Below are positions 26,847 to 35,295 of a stretch of DNA of 64,000 nt, one piece after another. The number at the start of each line of letters is the position of its first letter. The stretch's first letter is position 1. Where the stretch lies: NCBI RefSeq assembly GCF_039535115.1, contig NZ_BAAAWO010000001.1, positions 3,720,001 through 3,784,000 of the forward strand, written 5' to 3'. Origin of the DNA: Paeniglutamicibacter sulfureus (GTDB taxonomy: Bacteria; Actinomycetota; Actinomycetes; Actinomycetales; Micrococcaceae). The position numbers and the translations under genes are program-made. The notes beneath the pieces were generated by a model. That model had not been told where the DNA came from. It searched no databases and saw nothing but the letters and a program-made list of their open reading frames with translations.

Positions 26847-28500
26847 AACGGCACCGGTGACCATTGGCGTTCACCGTGCCACGCTCGACGACCTCATTCA
26901 GGTGGCCCGGCATCGACGCCCCGTAATCATCGATGATGCGGTCTTCGACGCCATGGCCCCCAGTCGGGAATGGCTGGACGGCATCGTCGATGCGATGGGA
27001 CCGGGCAAACAGACACCGCCGATCTATTCCATCAACACCGGGTTCGGGTCATTGGCCGGGCGCAAGGCCTTCGCCGAGCCGGCCGACGCCGCCGAACTGT
27101 CCCGGCGCCTGGTGCTCTCAAACGCCGCGGGCGTGGGGCGTCACGTGGACGAGGAAGTCGTGCGGGCGACGATGTTCATCCGCATCGTCAGCCTGACCCA
27201 GGGATACTCCGGGGTGCGGCCCGAAATCGTCAGCACCCTGGCCCGGATGCTCAATGCGGGGGTCTGTCCGGCGATTCCGGAGTACGGCTCGCTCGGCGCC
27301 TCTGGCGACCTCATCCCGCTGGCCCACGTGGCCATCGTGATGTCGCGGTCGCACACCGGCGAAGACGTGGATCTGGATTCGGGGGAGGCCCTGCTGGACG
27401 GCAAGGTGGTCAGCGGCATCGCCGCGATGCGCCACGCCGGCATCGAGCGGCTCCCGCTGGGGGCCAAGGACGGACTCGCCCTGCTCAACGGCACCTCGTT
27501 CTCCTGCGCCCAGGCGGCACTGGCCCTCTACGACGCACAAAACCTGCTGGAAACGGCACAAATCACCGCGGCCATGACCATCGAGGCGCTCAGAGGGTTC
27601 GGTGACGCCTTCATTGACGAGTTGCACCAGGCCCGCGGCCAGCGCGGACAAATCGAGGTCGCCACGCGCATCCGCGAACTGCTGTCGGGGTCCACCCTCA
27701 TTGACGGCAACGCGTCAACCGACCCGGTCCGCCAGCCGCCCCAGGACGCCTACTCGCTGCGCTGCATCCCGCAGGTCTTTGGCCCGATCAAGGACACCTT
27801 GGCCTTCGCTGCCGGGATCATCGACAACGAAATCAACGCGGCCACCGACAACCCGCTGATTTTCCCGTCGCTGCCCGACACCCGCAAACTCAAAGCCGTC
27901 TCGGGAGGGAACTTCCACGCCGAGTACGTGGCCTTCGCCGCCGATTTCATCTCCATCGTGGTCACCGAGATCGGCAACATCACCGAACGCCGGCTCTTCC
28001 GACTTGACGACGGAACGCTGAACCGGGGGCTGCCCGACATGCTGATCGACAGCGAACAAACGGGCATGGACTGCGGCTATATGTTGCCGCAATACCTGGC
28101 CGCGGCACTGGTGTCCGACTGCAAGACCCTCGCCCACCCCGACTCGGTCGATTCCATCCCCACTTGCGCCAACCAGGAAGACCACGTCTCAATGGCCAAT
28201 AACGCCGGACGGCACGCCCGGCAGATCGTTGCCAACATCGAATCCGTGGTCGGCATCGAATTGCTCATGGCCGCCCAGGCGCTGGAACTGCGTGCCGCGC
28301 ACCCCGACACCGGGGATGCCCGCCCGGGCGCGGCAAGCGCCGCAGCCCTGGCTCTGGTGCGGGGGAGCAAGTCGGCCGACGGACGGCCGATCGACCACAT
28401 CCGCGCCGACGTGGTCATGTATCCACGGGTCCGGAAGGCCCTGGACTTGGTGCACAGCGGATCGGTCGTTGAAACCGTGAACAAGGTTCTCGCCGGCTAG
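26824..28500 (+). CDS. MIO-type aromatic amino acid ammonia-lyase (HutH-like, altered pocket)
   Basis: This 558-residue lyase removes ammonia from an aromatic or imidazole amino acid to give the acrylate. The self-forming MIO cofactor triad is Ala159-Ser160-Gly161 in GSLGASGDLIPL. Tyr68 (YSINTGFG) and NQEDHVSM match histidine ammonia-lyases, the latter carrying their Glu. The selectivity pair, Ser-His in HutH (LVLSHAAG), reads Ser-Asn100 (LVLSNAAG). The protein is also longer than the usual 510 residues. No hutU, hutI or hutG is nearby, so simple histidine degradation is not supported. ATG 26824 follows AGGGAGA. Confidence 0.9.
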   Translation: MTTAVLAETAPVTIGVHRATLDDLIQVARHRRPVIIDDAVFDAMAPSREWLDGIVDAMGPGKQTPPIYSINTGFGSLAGRKAFAEPADAAELSRRLVLSNAAGVGRHVDEEVVRATMFIRIVSLTQGYSGVRPEIVSTLARMLNAGVCPAIPEYGSLGASGDLIPLAHVAIVMSRSHTGEDVDLDSGEALLDGKVVSGIAAMRHAGIERLPLGAKDGLALLNGTSFSCAQAALALYDAQNLLETAQITAAMTIEALRGFGDAFIDELHQARGQRGQIEVATRIRELLSGSTLIDGNASTDPVRQPPQDAYSLRCIPQVFGPIKDTLAFAAGIIDNEINAATDNPLIFPSLPDTRKLKAVSGGNFHAEYVAFAADFISIVVTEIGNITERRLFRLDDGTLNRGLPDMLIDSEQTGMDCGYMLPQYLAAALVSDCKTLAHPDSVDSIPTCANQEDHVSMANNAGRHARQIVANIESVVGIELLMAAQALELRAAHPDTGDARPGAASAAALALVRGSKSADGRPIDHIRADVVMYPRVRKALDLVHSGSVVETVNKVLAG

Positions 28501-28660
28501 CCGAACAACCCAGCAACGCCCCCAGCGCACCACTGAAGTCGGTGGCTCTACTGCCCATGCCCAAAAACCCGTGCCCGTCACGGAATTCGACGGACTCACC
28601 CACATGAAAGTCCCCATCCGCTCCAGCAGTTCAGAACGCATCCATCAGGAGGAACCCACC

Positions 28661-29560
28661 ATGAAAAACTCCACGCGCACCATCCGTTCCGGCGCACTTG
28701 GTGTACTTGCCCTGGCCGGCATGCTCGCGCTCTCCGCCTGCGGCGGGACCGCGGAAGCCGAGAATCCGGCCGCAGCCAACGCAAGTGCGCCCCTGTTTAG
28801 TCAACTGCCGGAGAAGGTCCAAAAATCCGGGGCCATCAACGTGGCCAGCAACGTCGAATACCCGCCATTTGAATCCTTTGACACGGACGGCACCACCGTC
28901 ATCGGCATCGACAGGGAAATCGCCGACGAGCTGGAGAAGCAGTTGGGCGTCACCATGGACTTCGACAACATCGCCTTCGACGCGATCATCCCGGGCCTTG
29001 CCTCGGCACGCTACGACATGGCCATGTCGGCGATGTCCGACACCGTCGAACGCCAGAAGCAGGTCAACTTCATCGACTACTTCTCCGCGGGCGGAGGCGT
29101 CATGACCTCGGCAGCAAACGCCGAAAAGCTCAAGACGCTCGATGACTTGTGCGGCGCCCACGTGGGCATCGTGAAGGGCACCACCGAGGACGCCGACGCC
29201 GCCGAGGCTTCCAAGAAGTGCGAGGAGGCCGGCAAGCCGAAGGTCGAGATGACGATCTTCGCCGGACAGAACCAGGCGGTGCTGGCCCTGCAGTCAAACC
29301 GCGTGGACGCCTTCCTGGTCGATTCGACCTCGGGTTCGGTCATTGCTGCCGAGTCGAAGGGCGCCCTGTCCATGGGCGAGCGCTACCAGGACCTGGCCTT
29401 CGGCATCGTCTTCCCCAAGGACCAGGAACAGCTCATGAACACCATCCAAAAGGGACTCGAGGCCATTAAAGCCGACGGCAGCTACGACAAGATCCTGGCC
29501 AAGTACAACATGGCCGACCACACCATGGAGTCCTTCCCCGTCAACGGGGTCAAGCAATGA
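28661..29560 (+). CDS. ABC transporter substrate-binding lipoprotein, polar amino acid type
   Basis: This 299-residue lipoprotein has a signal with lipobox LSAC (Cys27) and a family-3 solute-binding fold (GVxMDFxNIAFDAIIPGLASARYDMAMSAMSDTVER and a second lobe ending AKYNM). HisJ/GlnH-type proteins bind polar, basic or aromatic amino acids. ATG 28661 follows AGGAGG. The stop overlaps the permease start (ATGA), so binding protein, permease and ATPase form one importer. Confidence 0.92.
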   Translation: MKNSTRTIRSGALGVLALAGMLALSACGGTAEAENPAAANASAPLFSQLPEKVQKSGAINVASNVEYPPFESFDTDGTTVIGIDREIADELEKQLGVTMDFDNIAFDAIIPGLASARYDMAMSAMSDTVERQKQVNFIDYFSAGGGVMTSAANAEKLKTLDDLCGAHVGIVKGTTEDADAAEASKKCEEAGKPKVEMTIFAGQNQAVLALQSNRVDAFLVDSTSGSVIAAESKGALSMGERYQDLAFGIVFPKDQEQLMNTIQKGLEAIKADGSYDKILAKYNMADHTMESFPVNGVKQ

Positions 29561-30513
29561 CCACGCGGACCCCTGAACCGCAGGAGAACGGCCTGGTCAT
29601 CGTGCCGGCCCGCTATCTGGGCCGCTGGATTGCCGCGGTGGCAGTCGTCGGTATCCTCTTGATGCTGATCTACTCGATGTTCGCCAACGAACGCTTCCAC
29701 TGGGACGTGGTGGGGGAGTACCTCTTCGCGGCGCCGGTGATGGCCGGCCTGGGCCGGACCCTGATGCTCACCGCCATCTCCATGCTCATCGGCATCGGGC
29801 TGGGGATCGTGGTGGCGGTGTGCAGGCTCTCTGCGAATCCGATCCTGTCCACCGCGGCCTGGGCGTACTCGTGGTTCTTCCGCGGGACGCCACTAATGGT
29901 GCAACTGCTCTTCTGGTTCTTCCTGGCGGCCCTGATCCCGAACATCGGGCTCGGCATCCCGTTCGGACCGGAGCTGCTGAGTATCGACACCAACTCGGTG
30001 ATTTCCCCGTTCACCGCAGCGCTCTTGGGCCTGAGCCTCAATGAGGGCGCGTACATGGGAGAGATCGTGCGCTCGGGCATCCGCTCCATAGCCACGGGCC
30101 AGACCGAGGCGGCGAAGGCCATCGGGATGTCCAGGATGCAGACCATGCGCCGGGTGATCCTGCCGCAGGCCATGCGCGTGATCATCCCGCCGACCGGCAA
30201 CGAGACCATCGGCATGCTCAAGTACACCTCCTTGGTCATCGTCATTGGGTACTCGGAGCTGTTGACCAGCGTGTCGATCATCTACTCGCGCAATTTCCAG
30301 ACCATTCCGCTGCTCATCGTGGCGGCCATCTGGTACCTGGCGGTCACCGCGGTGCTTTCCGTGGGCCAGTACTTCATCGAACGCCACTTTGAACGGGGCT
30401 TCTCACCCATCAAGGGCAAGAAGCCCGCGGCGCCCGCTGCCTCGGCAACCGGCCCCGGCGCGGGACCAAAGGCAGCGCCAAGCATCGAGCCGGAATTGGA
30501 GCCAAGCAAATGA
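29557..30513 (+). CDS. ABC transporter permease, polar amino acid type (HisM/GlnP)
   Basis: This 318-residue integral membrane protein has about five to six helices. The EAA loop that docks the ATPase is [24 protein letters not shown]. As no second permease is present it should form a homodimer. An extra Ala/Pro-rich cytoplasmic tail (about 290-318) is unusual. It overlaps both neighbours by 4 nt (ATGA). Confidence 0.92.
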   Translation: MTTRTPEPQENGLVIVPARYLGRWIAAVAVVGILLMLIYSMFANERFHWDVVGEYLFAAPVMAGLGRTLMLTAISMLIGIGLGIVVAVCRLSANPILSTAAWAYSWFFRGTPLMVQLLFWFFLAALIPNIGLGIPFGPELLSIDTNSVISPFTAALLGLSLNEGAYMGEIVRSGIRSIATGQTEAAKAIGMSRMQTMRRVILPQAMRVIIPPTGNETIGMLKYTSLVIVIGYSELLTSVSIIYSRNFQTIPLLIVAAIWYLAVTAVLSVGQYFIERHFERGFSPIKGKKPAAPAASATGPGAGPKAAPSIEPELEPSK

Positions 30514-31277
30514 ACGAACCAGTCCTGCGCGCCCACAATGTGCGCAAGTCCTTCGGCCACCTGGAAATCCTCAAGGGCATCACCCTTGAGGTGCAGGCCG
30601 GACAGGTCGCGTGCCTGCTGGGGCCATCCGGCTCGGGCAAGAGCACGTTCCTGAGGTGCATCAACCACCTGGAAAAAATCAGTGACGGGGAAATGTGGGT
30701 CCACGGGGAGCGCATTGGATACCGCCGTTCGGGGAACAAGTTGCACGAGCTGAAGGAAAACGAAACGGCCAGGCAACGTGCATCCGTCGGCATGGTCTTC
30801 CAGCAATTCAACCTGTTTCCGCACCGGACCGCCCTGGAGAACGTGATTGAGGGACCGACCATCGTGCAGCGCAAATCGCGCGCGAAGGCCATGGCCGAAG
30901 GCATGGAACTGCTGGACCGGGTGGGATTGGCAGACAAGTACCAGCACTACCCCGCGCAGCTCTCCGGGGGCCAGCAGCAACGCGTGGCCATCGCCCGGGC
31001 CCTGGCCCTGAAGCCAAAGCTCATGCTCTTCGACGAGCCGACCTCCGCGCTCGACCCGGAGCTGGTGGGGGAGGTGCTGGAGGTCATGACTTCCCTGGCG
31101 GCTTCGGGGATGACCATGATCGTGGTGACCCACGAAATGGGCTTCGCCAAGGAAGTCGGGGACGTCGTGCACTTCATGGCGGACGGGCAGCTGGTGGAAT
31201 CCGGCAGCCCCAGGCAGGTCCTGGAGGACCCCCGCGAACCCAGAACCCAGGCCTTCCTGTCCAAGGTCTTGGCCTAA
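30510..31277 (+). CDS. ABC transporter ATPase, polar amino acid type (HisP/GlnQ)
   Basis: This 255-residue ATPase has Walker [11 protein letters not shown]-loop [10 protein letters not shown], signature [15 protein letters not shown], Walker [15 protein letters not shown] and H-loop [12 protein letters not shown]. The HRT insertion and overall length are those of amino acid importers. It powers the upstream permease. Confidence 0.95.
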   Translation: MNEPVLRAHNVRKSFGHLEILKGITLEVQAGQVACLLGPSGSGKSTFLRCINHLEKISDGEMWVHGERIGYRRSGNKLHELKENETARQRASVGMVFQQFNLFPHRTALENVIEGPTIVQRKSRAKAMAEGMELLDRVGLADKYQHYPAQLSGGQQQRVAIARALALKPKLMLFDEPTSALDPELVGEVLEVMTSLAASGMTMIVVTHEMGFAKEVGDVVHFMADGQLVESGSPRQVLEDPREPRTQAFLSKVLA

Positions 31278-31315
31278 GGGCGTCGATGGAATCCACCCGG
31301 AGAAGGAAGGACCAG

Positions 31316-32467
31316 ATGTCCCACGAGCAATCCGGCGCACGCGAGGCGACACCACGGCCGCGCAACCTGGTGAACCTGCTGCCGAACTATTCGCGCTCGC
31401 CGGCCGCGGGGAAGGTGCGGTGGGTGGCTTCCTCCAACGAATCCTGGATGTCGCCCTCGCCCGCTGCCGTTGCGGCCATGGCGGCCAGCGTGCAACGCTC
31501 CAACCGCTATCCGAGCCTGGCCGGGGACCGGCTGGTGGCCGCGCTGTCCGACACGCTCGGGCTGCCCGGCACCCAGGTTGCGGTGGGGGCAGGGTCCCTG
31601 GCCCTGCTGGGCCAGGTCCTTGCCGCGTTCGCCGGGCCGGGCGACGAGGTGCTGTACGCCTGGCGCAGCTATGAGGCCTATCCGATCCTGGTCACGCTGG
31701 CAGGGGCCCGGGGCGTCCAGGTGCCGCTGGACGCGGCCCATCGCCACGACCCGGAGGCCATGCTCCGTGCCATCACCGAACGCACCGCGGTGGTGCTGCT
31801 GTGCAATCCCAACAACCCCACCGGAACGGTGCTGGGGATCAACGAAGTCGAATCCTTCCTCGCGAGGGTTCCGGGCCGGGTGCTCGTGGTGCTCGACGAG
31901 GCCTACATCGAGTTCTCCGAATCCAGTGGCGACACCCTGATGCTGCTGCCCAAGTACCCGAACCTGGTGATCCTGCGGACCTTCTCCAAGGCCCATGCCC
32001 TGGCCGGGGCGCGGGCCGGATACCTGCTGGGAGGGGAGGACATCGTCCGCGCCATTCGCAAGGTGGCCCCGCCCTTTGGGCTGAGCGCGGTGGCAGAGGC
32101 CGGCGCCGTGGCGGCCCTCGCCGACACCGACTACCTGCTCGGCACCGTGGCCGCGGTGGCGGGCGAACGCGAATTCCTGCACCGGAAACTGGAGGCCCGC
32201 GGTATTGGCGTCCCATGCAGCGGAGGCAACTTCCTCTGGATCCCGGAAGACGGCCGGCTGGCGACCGTCATCGAACGCGCGTGCGCCGCGCACGGGGTGT
32301 CGGTCCGGGCCTTCGACGGCGCGGGAGTGCGGGTGACCATTGGCCCGCGTCTGGCCTCCCTCGCAATCCTGGCCGCCTTGGACGAGCCGGCAGCGGCGCG
32401 GCCCCCTCAAACGCCGCAGACAGTACTCACCACCCACCCAATCCACAGCACTGGAGGTGCATCGTGA
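31316..32467 (+). CDS. HisC-like class I/II aminotransferase
   Basis: This 383-residue PLP enzyme has NPNNPTG (164-170), DEAYIEF (194-200) and the PLP-lysine Lys225 in RTFSKAHALAGARAGYLLG, as in histidinol-phosphate and aromatic aminotransferases. In this operon it more plausibly acts on the imported aromatic or imidazole amino acid (or its keto form) than in histidine biosynthesis. ATG 31316 is preferred over ATG 31286 because AAGGAAGG lies 5 nt before it. The stop overlaps the reductase start (GTGA). Confidence 0.88.
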   Translation: MSHEQSGAREATPRPRNLVNLLPNYSRSPAAGKVRWVASSNESWMSPSPAAVAAMAASVQRSNRYPSLAGDRLVAALSDTLGLPGTQVAVGAGSLALLGQVLAAFAGPGDEVLYAWRSYEAYPILVTLAGARGVQVPLDAAHRHDPEAMLRAITERTAVVLLCNPNNPTGTVLGINEVESFLARVPGRVLVVLDEAYIEFSESSGDTLMLLPKYPNLVILRTFSKAHALAGARAGYLLGGEDIVRAIRKVAPPFGLSAVAEAGAVAALADTDYLLGTVAAVAGEREFLHRKLEARGIGVPCSGGNFLWIPEDGRLATVIERACAAHGVSVRAFDGAGVRVTIGPRLASLAILAALDEPAAARPPQTPQTVLTTHPIHSTGGAS

Positions 32468-33471
32468 TCAGCACAAGTGAAAAGCACATCATCGAGGAAC
32501 CGGTGGCGACCAGCCAGACGAGCGAGGACGGGTTCTTCGTCGTGGACGTGGTGGACATCCGGCGGGAATCCGAATCGGTTCTCTCCCTGGGCATTGCCCG
32601 CCCGGACGGGCTCGCCCTGCCGGACTGGAGTCCGGGATCGCACATCGACGTCATGCTCCCCAACGGGCTGCTGCGCCAATACTCCCTGTGCTCCGCCCCC
32701 GGGGAGCCGCGCTGGCGGCTGGGGGTGTTGCGGGAGCCCGCCGGCCGCGGCGGATCCGCCTACATCCACGACCAACTGAAGCCCGGCGAGCAGCTGCGCG
32801 TCAGGAGCCCGCGCAACAATTTCGCGCTCGGGCCCGCACCCGAATACGTGTTCATCGCCGGGGGCATCGGCATCACGCCCATCCTGCCCATGCTGCGCGC
32901 GGCCGAGGCCTCCGGGGTGCCGTGGCGCCTTGTCTATCTGGGGCGCAGCCGCAGCTCCATGGCCTTCACCGGCGAACTGGCACAGTACGGCGAGAAGGTC
33001 CACGTGCACGCGGACGACGAATCCGGGCTCTATCCCCTGGGCGAGCTGCTCGGCGGCCCGGCGGCGGGATTCCACGCCTATGTGTGCGGCCCCGGCCCGC
33101 TGCTGGACTACATCGCCACGCTCACCACCGGTTGGCAGGACCCCGCACGGTTCCACTTTGAACGCTTTGTCGCCGACGCGGCCGCGAGCGCGCCTGCCGC
33201 GGGAGACCATGAATTCACCGTAGAGACGACCGAAGGCCTTCAGGTGCAGGTTCCGGTGGGCACCAGCATCCTCACCGCACTGGAAGAAGTCGGGGTGCAG
33301 GTGCTGAACTCCTGCCGGGAGGGCATCTGCGGGACCTGCGAGACCCCGGTGGTCGCGGGGGAGATCGACCACCGCGATTCGCTGCTCAGCGATCAGGAGC
33401 GGGAGGCCGGCGACACCATGATGATCTGCGTGTCGCGTTGCAAGGGCGGGCGCCTGGTGCTGGACATCTAG
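32464..33471 (+). CDS. VanB/phthalate dioxygenase reductase-type flavin-[2Fe-2S] oxidoreductase
   Basis: This 335-residue electron-transfer protein has, in order, a flavin-binding barrel (RQYSLCS, 71-77), an NAD(P)H domain (IAGGIGITPILPM from residue 131, ending YVCGPGPLL) and a C-terminal plant-type [2Fe-2S] ferredoxin with Cys284, Cys289, Cys292 and Cys322. Such reductases usually serve Rieske oxygenases. None is encoded here, so the nearby P450 is the probable partner. GTG 32464 follows GGAGG. Confidence 0.93.
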   Translation: MISTSEKHIIEEPVATSQTSEDGFFVVDVVDIRRESESVLSLGIARPDGLALPDWSPGSHIDVMLPNGLLRQYSLCSAPGEPRWRLGVLREPAGRGGSAYIHDQLKPGEQLRVRSPRNNFALGPAPEYVFIAGGIGITPILPMLRAAEASGVPWRLVYLGRSRSSMAFTGELAQYGEKVHVHADDESGLYPLGELLGGPAAGFHAYVCGPGPLLDYIATLTTGWQDPARFHFERFVADAAASAPAAGDHEFTVETTEGLQVQVPVGTSILTALEEVGVQVLNSCREGICGTCETPVVAGEIDHRDSLLSDQEREAGDTMMICVSRCKGGRLVLDI

Positions 33472-33479
33472 CACCAGGC
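33452..33479 (+). terminator. Hairpin overlapping the reductase stop codon
   Basis: A perfect 10-bp stem (33452-33461 with 33470-33479) with an 8-nt loop spans the last codons and stop. It would end the lyase-reductase operon and is also 12 nt past the stop of the opposing 97-residue gene. Confidence 0.65.
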
Positions 33480-33490
33480 CCGGCGGGGCG

Positions 33491-33784
33491 TCAGGCGCGC
33501 AGGCGGAAGAACGAGCTGCCGACCAGTTCGTGGGCCCCGGGCAGCAGGAGAACCAGCAGCTCGGGGTTGAACTGGACCTCGACGGGGCCGCGGCCGACCA
33601 ATGCGGCCGAGAGCTTGCGCGGGGCCAGTGCCTCGAGCACCCACTCGTCGGGACCCGCGCCAATGTGCAGCAGGTCGGTGTCCGCGTCGAGGTGGAGCCA
33701 GGCGGCGATCCAGTCGCCGGTGAAGCGCGGAAGCGGGTTATCCGTGGGGGCGGAAGTCAGGGTGGGGCCGTACATGATGTGCAC
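33491..33784 (-). CDS. Hypothetical 97-residue protein
   Basis: I do not recognise this protein. It has a natural-looking composition: a central segment FTGDWIAAWLHLDADTDLLHIGAGPDEWVLEAL, a hydrophobic strand ELLVLLLPG and a basic C-terminus. There is no signal peptide or cysteine. The opposite frames look like shadows. The start could be codon 1 (33784) or the Met at codon 4. It converges on the reductase gene. The 253 nt between its start and the agmatine deiminase stop contain no gene I can see. Confidence 0.55.
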   Translation of the reverse strand: MHIMYGPTLTSAPTDNPLPRFTGDWIAAWLHLDADTDLLHIGAGPDEWVLEALAPRKLSAALVGRGPVEVQFNPELLVLLLPGAHELVGSSFFRLRA

Positions 33785-34037
33785 ACGTCCTTGGGGTTCG
33801 TTGTCCTTGCCCTTTCGTGCGGGATGCGCGACAGGGCCGCTTCGTCATCCGAACCACCCACCGTGCAACTATGGGGTTGGCGTCTGTTTTAGTCGGAGCT
33901 ATGCCTATGCGGCAACCAGAACTCGTGAAGCTGATCCAACCCTACGGCGAAGCGGGGACGTTTTGCCAGCGCGGACGTGCGGGGAGCAACAAACGGTCAT
34001 CTGTGACGGCGAGTGACCTTGCCATCCCGAGAGGGGT

Positions 34038-35066
34038 TCATTTCGCCGTCGGCATCGGCTCCTGCTGGGTGATGCAGTGGATGCCGCCGCCGCGGGCGAA
34101 TAGCTCACGGGCATCCACGCCCACGACCTTGCGCCCCGGGTAGGCGTCGGAAAGGACGGCAAGGGCCTTTTCGTCGTTGGGATCGTTGAAGGTGCAGGCC
34201 ACCACCCCGTCGTTGACGACCAGGTGGTTGATGTAGCTGTAGTCCACGAACCCCTCGGTGTCGCGCAGCGTCGCAGGGGCAGGGACCTCGATGACGGTGA
34301 ATTCGCGGCCCCTGGCGTCGGTGGCGCCGCGGAAGGACGCGGCGATTTCCCGGCTGGCCGCATAGTCCGGGTGCTCGGGGTCCTCCTGCATGTGAACCAG
34401 CACGGTGCCGGGGGAGGGGATGGTCGCCACGATGTCCACATGTCCGCGGGTGCCGAATTCCTCGCTGTCGCGGGTCAGCCCGCGCGGGAGCCAATGTACC
34501 TTGGTGGCGCCCAGGGTGCGCGCGAACTCCTCCTCGACCTCGGCCTTGGTGATGCCGGGGTTGCGCCCGGGATCCAGCTGCACGGTCTCGGTGGCCAGCA
34601 CCGTGCCCTGCCCGTCGACGTGGATGCCGCCGCCCTCGTTGACCAGGGTCGAGGCGATGCGGGGCGCGCCGGCCCACTCGGCCACGATGGCACCGATCTT
34701 CTCGTCCTTGTCCCAGGCAGCCCAGTCCTGGGCGCCCCAGCCGTTGAACACCCAGTCCACCGCGGCGAGCCCGCCGTGCTCGTCGGTAACGAAGGTCGGC
34801 CCGATGTCGCGCATCCAGGCGTCGTTGAGCTCGGCCGTGCGGACCTCGATGCGCTCATCGAGATAGCGTGCGGCAATTTCCACGTCGGCGGGGTCCACCA
34901 CCATGACGACCGGGGCGAACCCGGCCACCGCGTGGGCGACGTTGGCCCAGGTCGAGCGAGCCGCGTGGGCCTCGGCCCCGGTGACGCCCAGCGTGTATCC
35001 CTCGTGGGGGAAGGCCATCCAGACGCGCTTCTGGGCCGAGGTCTCGGCGGGCATTGACCAACTCAT
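34038..35066 (-). CDS. aguA: Agmatine deiminase
   Basis: This 342-residue enzyme of the peptidyl-arginine-deiminase-like fold hydrolyses agmatine to N-carbamoylputrescine and ammonia. It has the opening PAETSAQKRVWMAFP, the substrate segment NDAWMRDIGPTFV, the NEGGGIHVDGQGT metal-free active-site strand and the catalytic Cys331 in GGGIHCITQQEP. ATG 35066 follows AGGAG and matches the family N-terminus. No N-carbamoylputrescine amidase gene is adjacent. A palindrome in its upstream region suggests local repression. Confidence 0.93.
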   Translation of the reverse strand: MSWSMPAETSAQKRVWMAFPHEGYTLGVTGAEAHAARSTWANVAHAVAGFAPVVMVVDPADVEIAARYLDERIEVRTAELNDAWMRDIGPTFVTDEHGGLAAVDWVFNGWGAQDWAAWDKDEKIGAIVAEWAGAPRIASTLVNEGGGIHVDGQGTVLATETVQLDPGRNPGITKAEVEEEFARTLGATKVHWLPRGLTRDSEEFGTRGHVDIVATIPSPGTVLVHMQEDPEHPDYAASREIAASFRGATDARGREFTVIEVPAPATLRDTEGFVDYSYINHLVVNDGVVACTFNDPNDEKALAVLSDAYPGRKVVGVDARELFARGGGIHCITQQEPMPTAK

Positions 35067-35140
35067 GGTGTGTGCTCCTGCTTGGTAGGTGGTGCGCGAT
35101 ACGCCGGCGCCGGACAAGGTGCATGGGATGGCCATTACGC

Positions 35141-35161
35141 TAAATGAATATCGTTCATTTA
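35141..35161. promoter_or_regulatory. Palindromic operator between aguA and the Zn-dehydrogenase
   Basis: TAAATGAA-TATCG-TTCATTTA is a perfect 8-bp inverted repeat, strikingly AT-rich for this region, 75 nt upstream of aguA and 135 nt upstream of the dehydrogenase. The size and symmetry fit a TetR-type dimer site. No TetR gene is present in the window. Confidence 0.6.
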
Positions 35162-35295
35162 TTATGCTGGTTGACCGGAGCGTGCGCAAGGGGTGTGCGC
35201 CTCTCCGCGGGAAGCCAGCGCTGGTATCCGAGTAGCGGCAGCAGGCTGGGCATAGGGTGGAACCATTGCCGGCCCACCACTTTGCGGAGGAACAC

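Noticed and set aside
24667..33471. Idea that the lyase block is a normal histidine-utilisation operon
   Set aside because: hutU, hutI and hutG are absent, a P450 and its reductase are present, and the lyase selectivity residue is changed.
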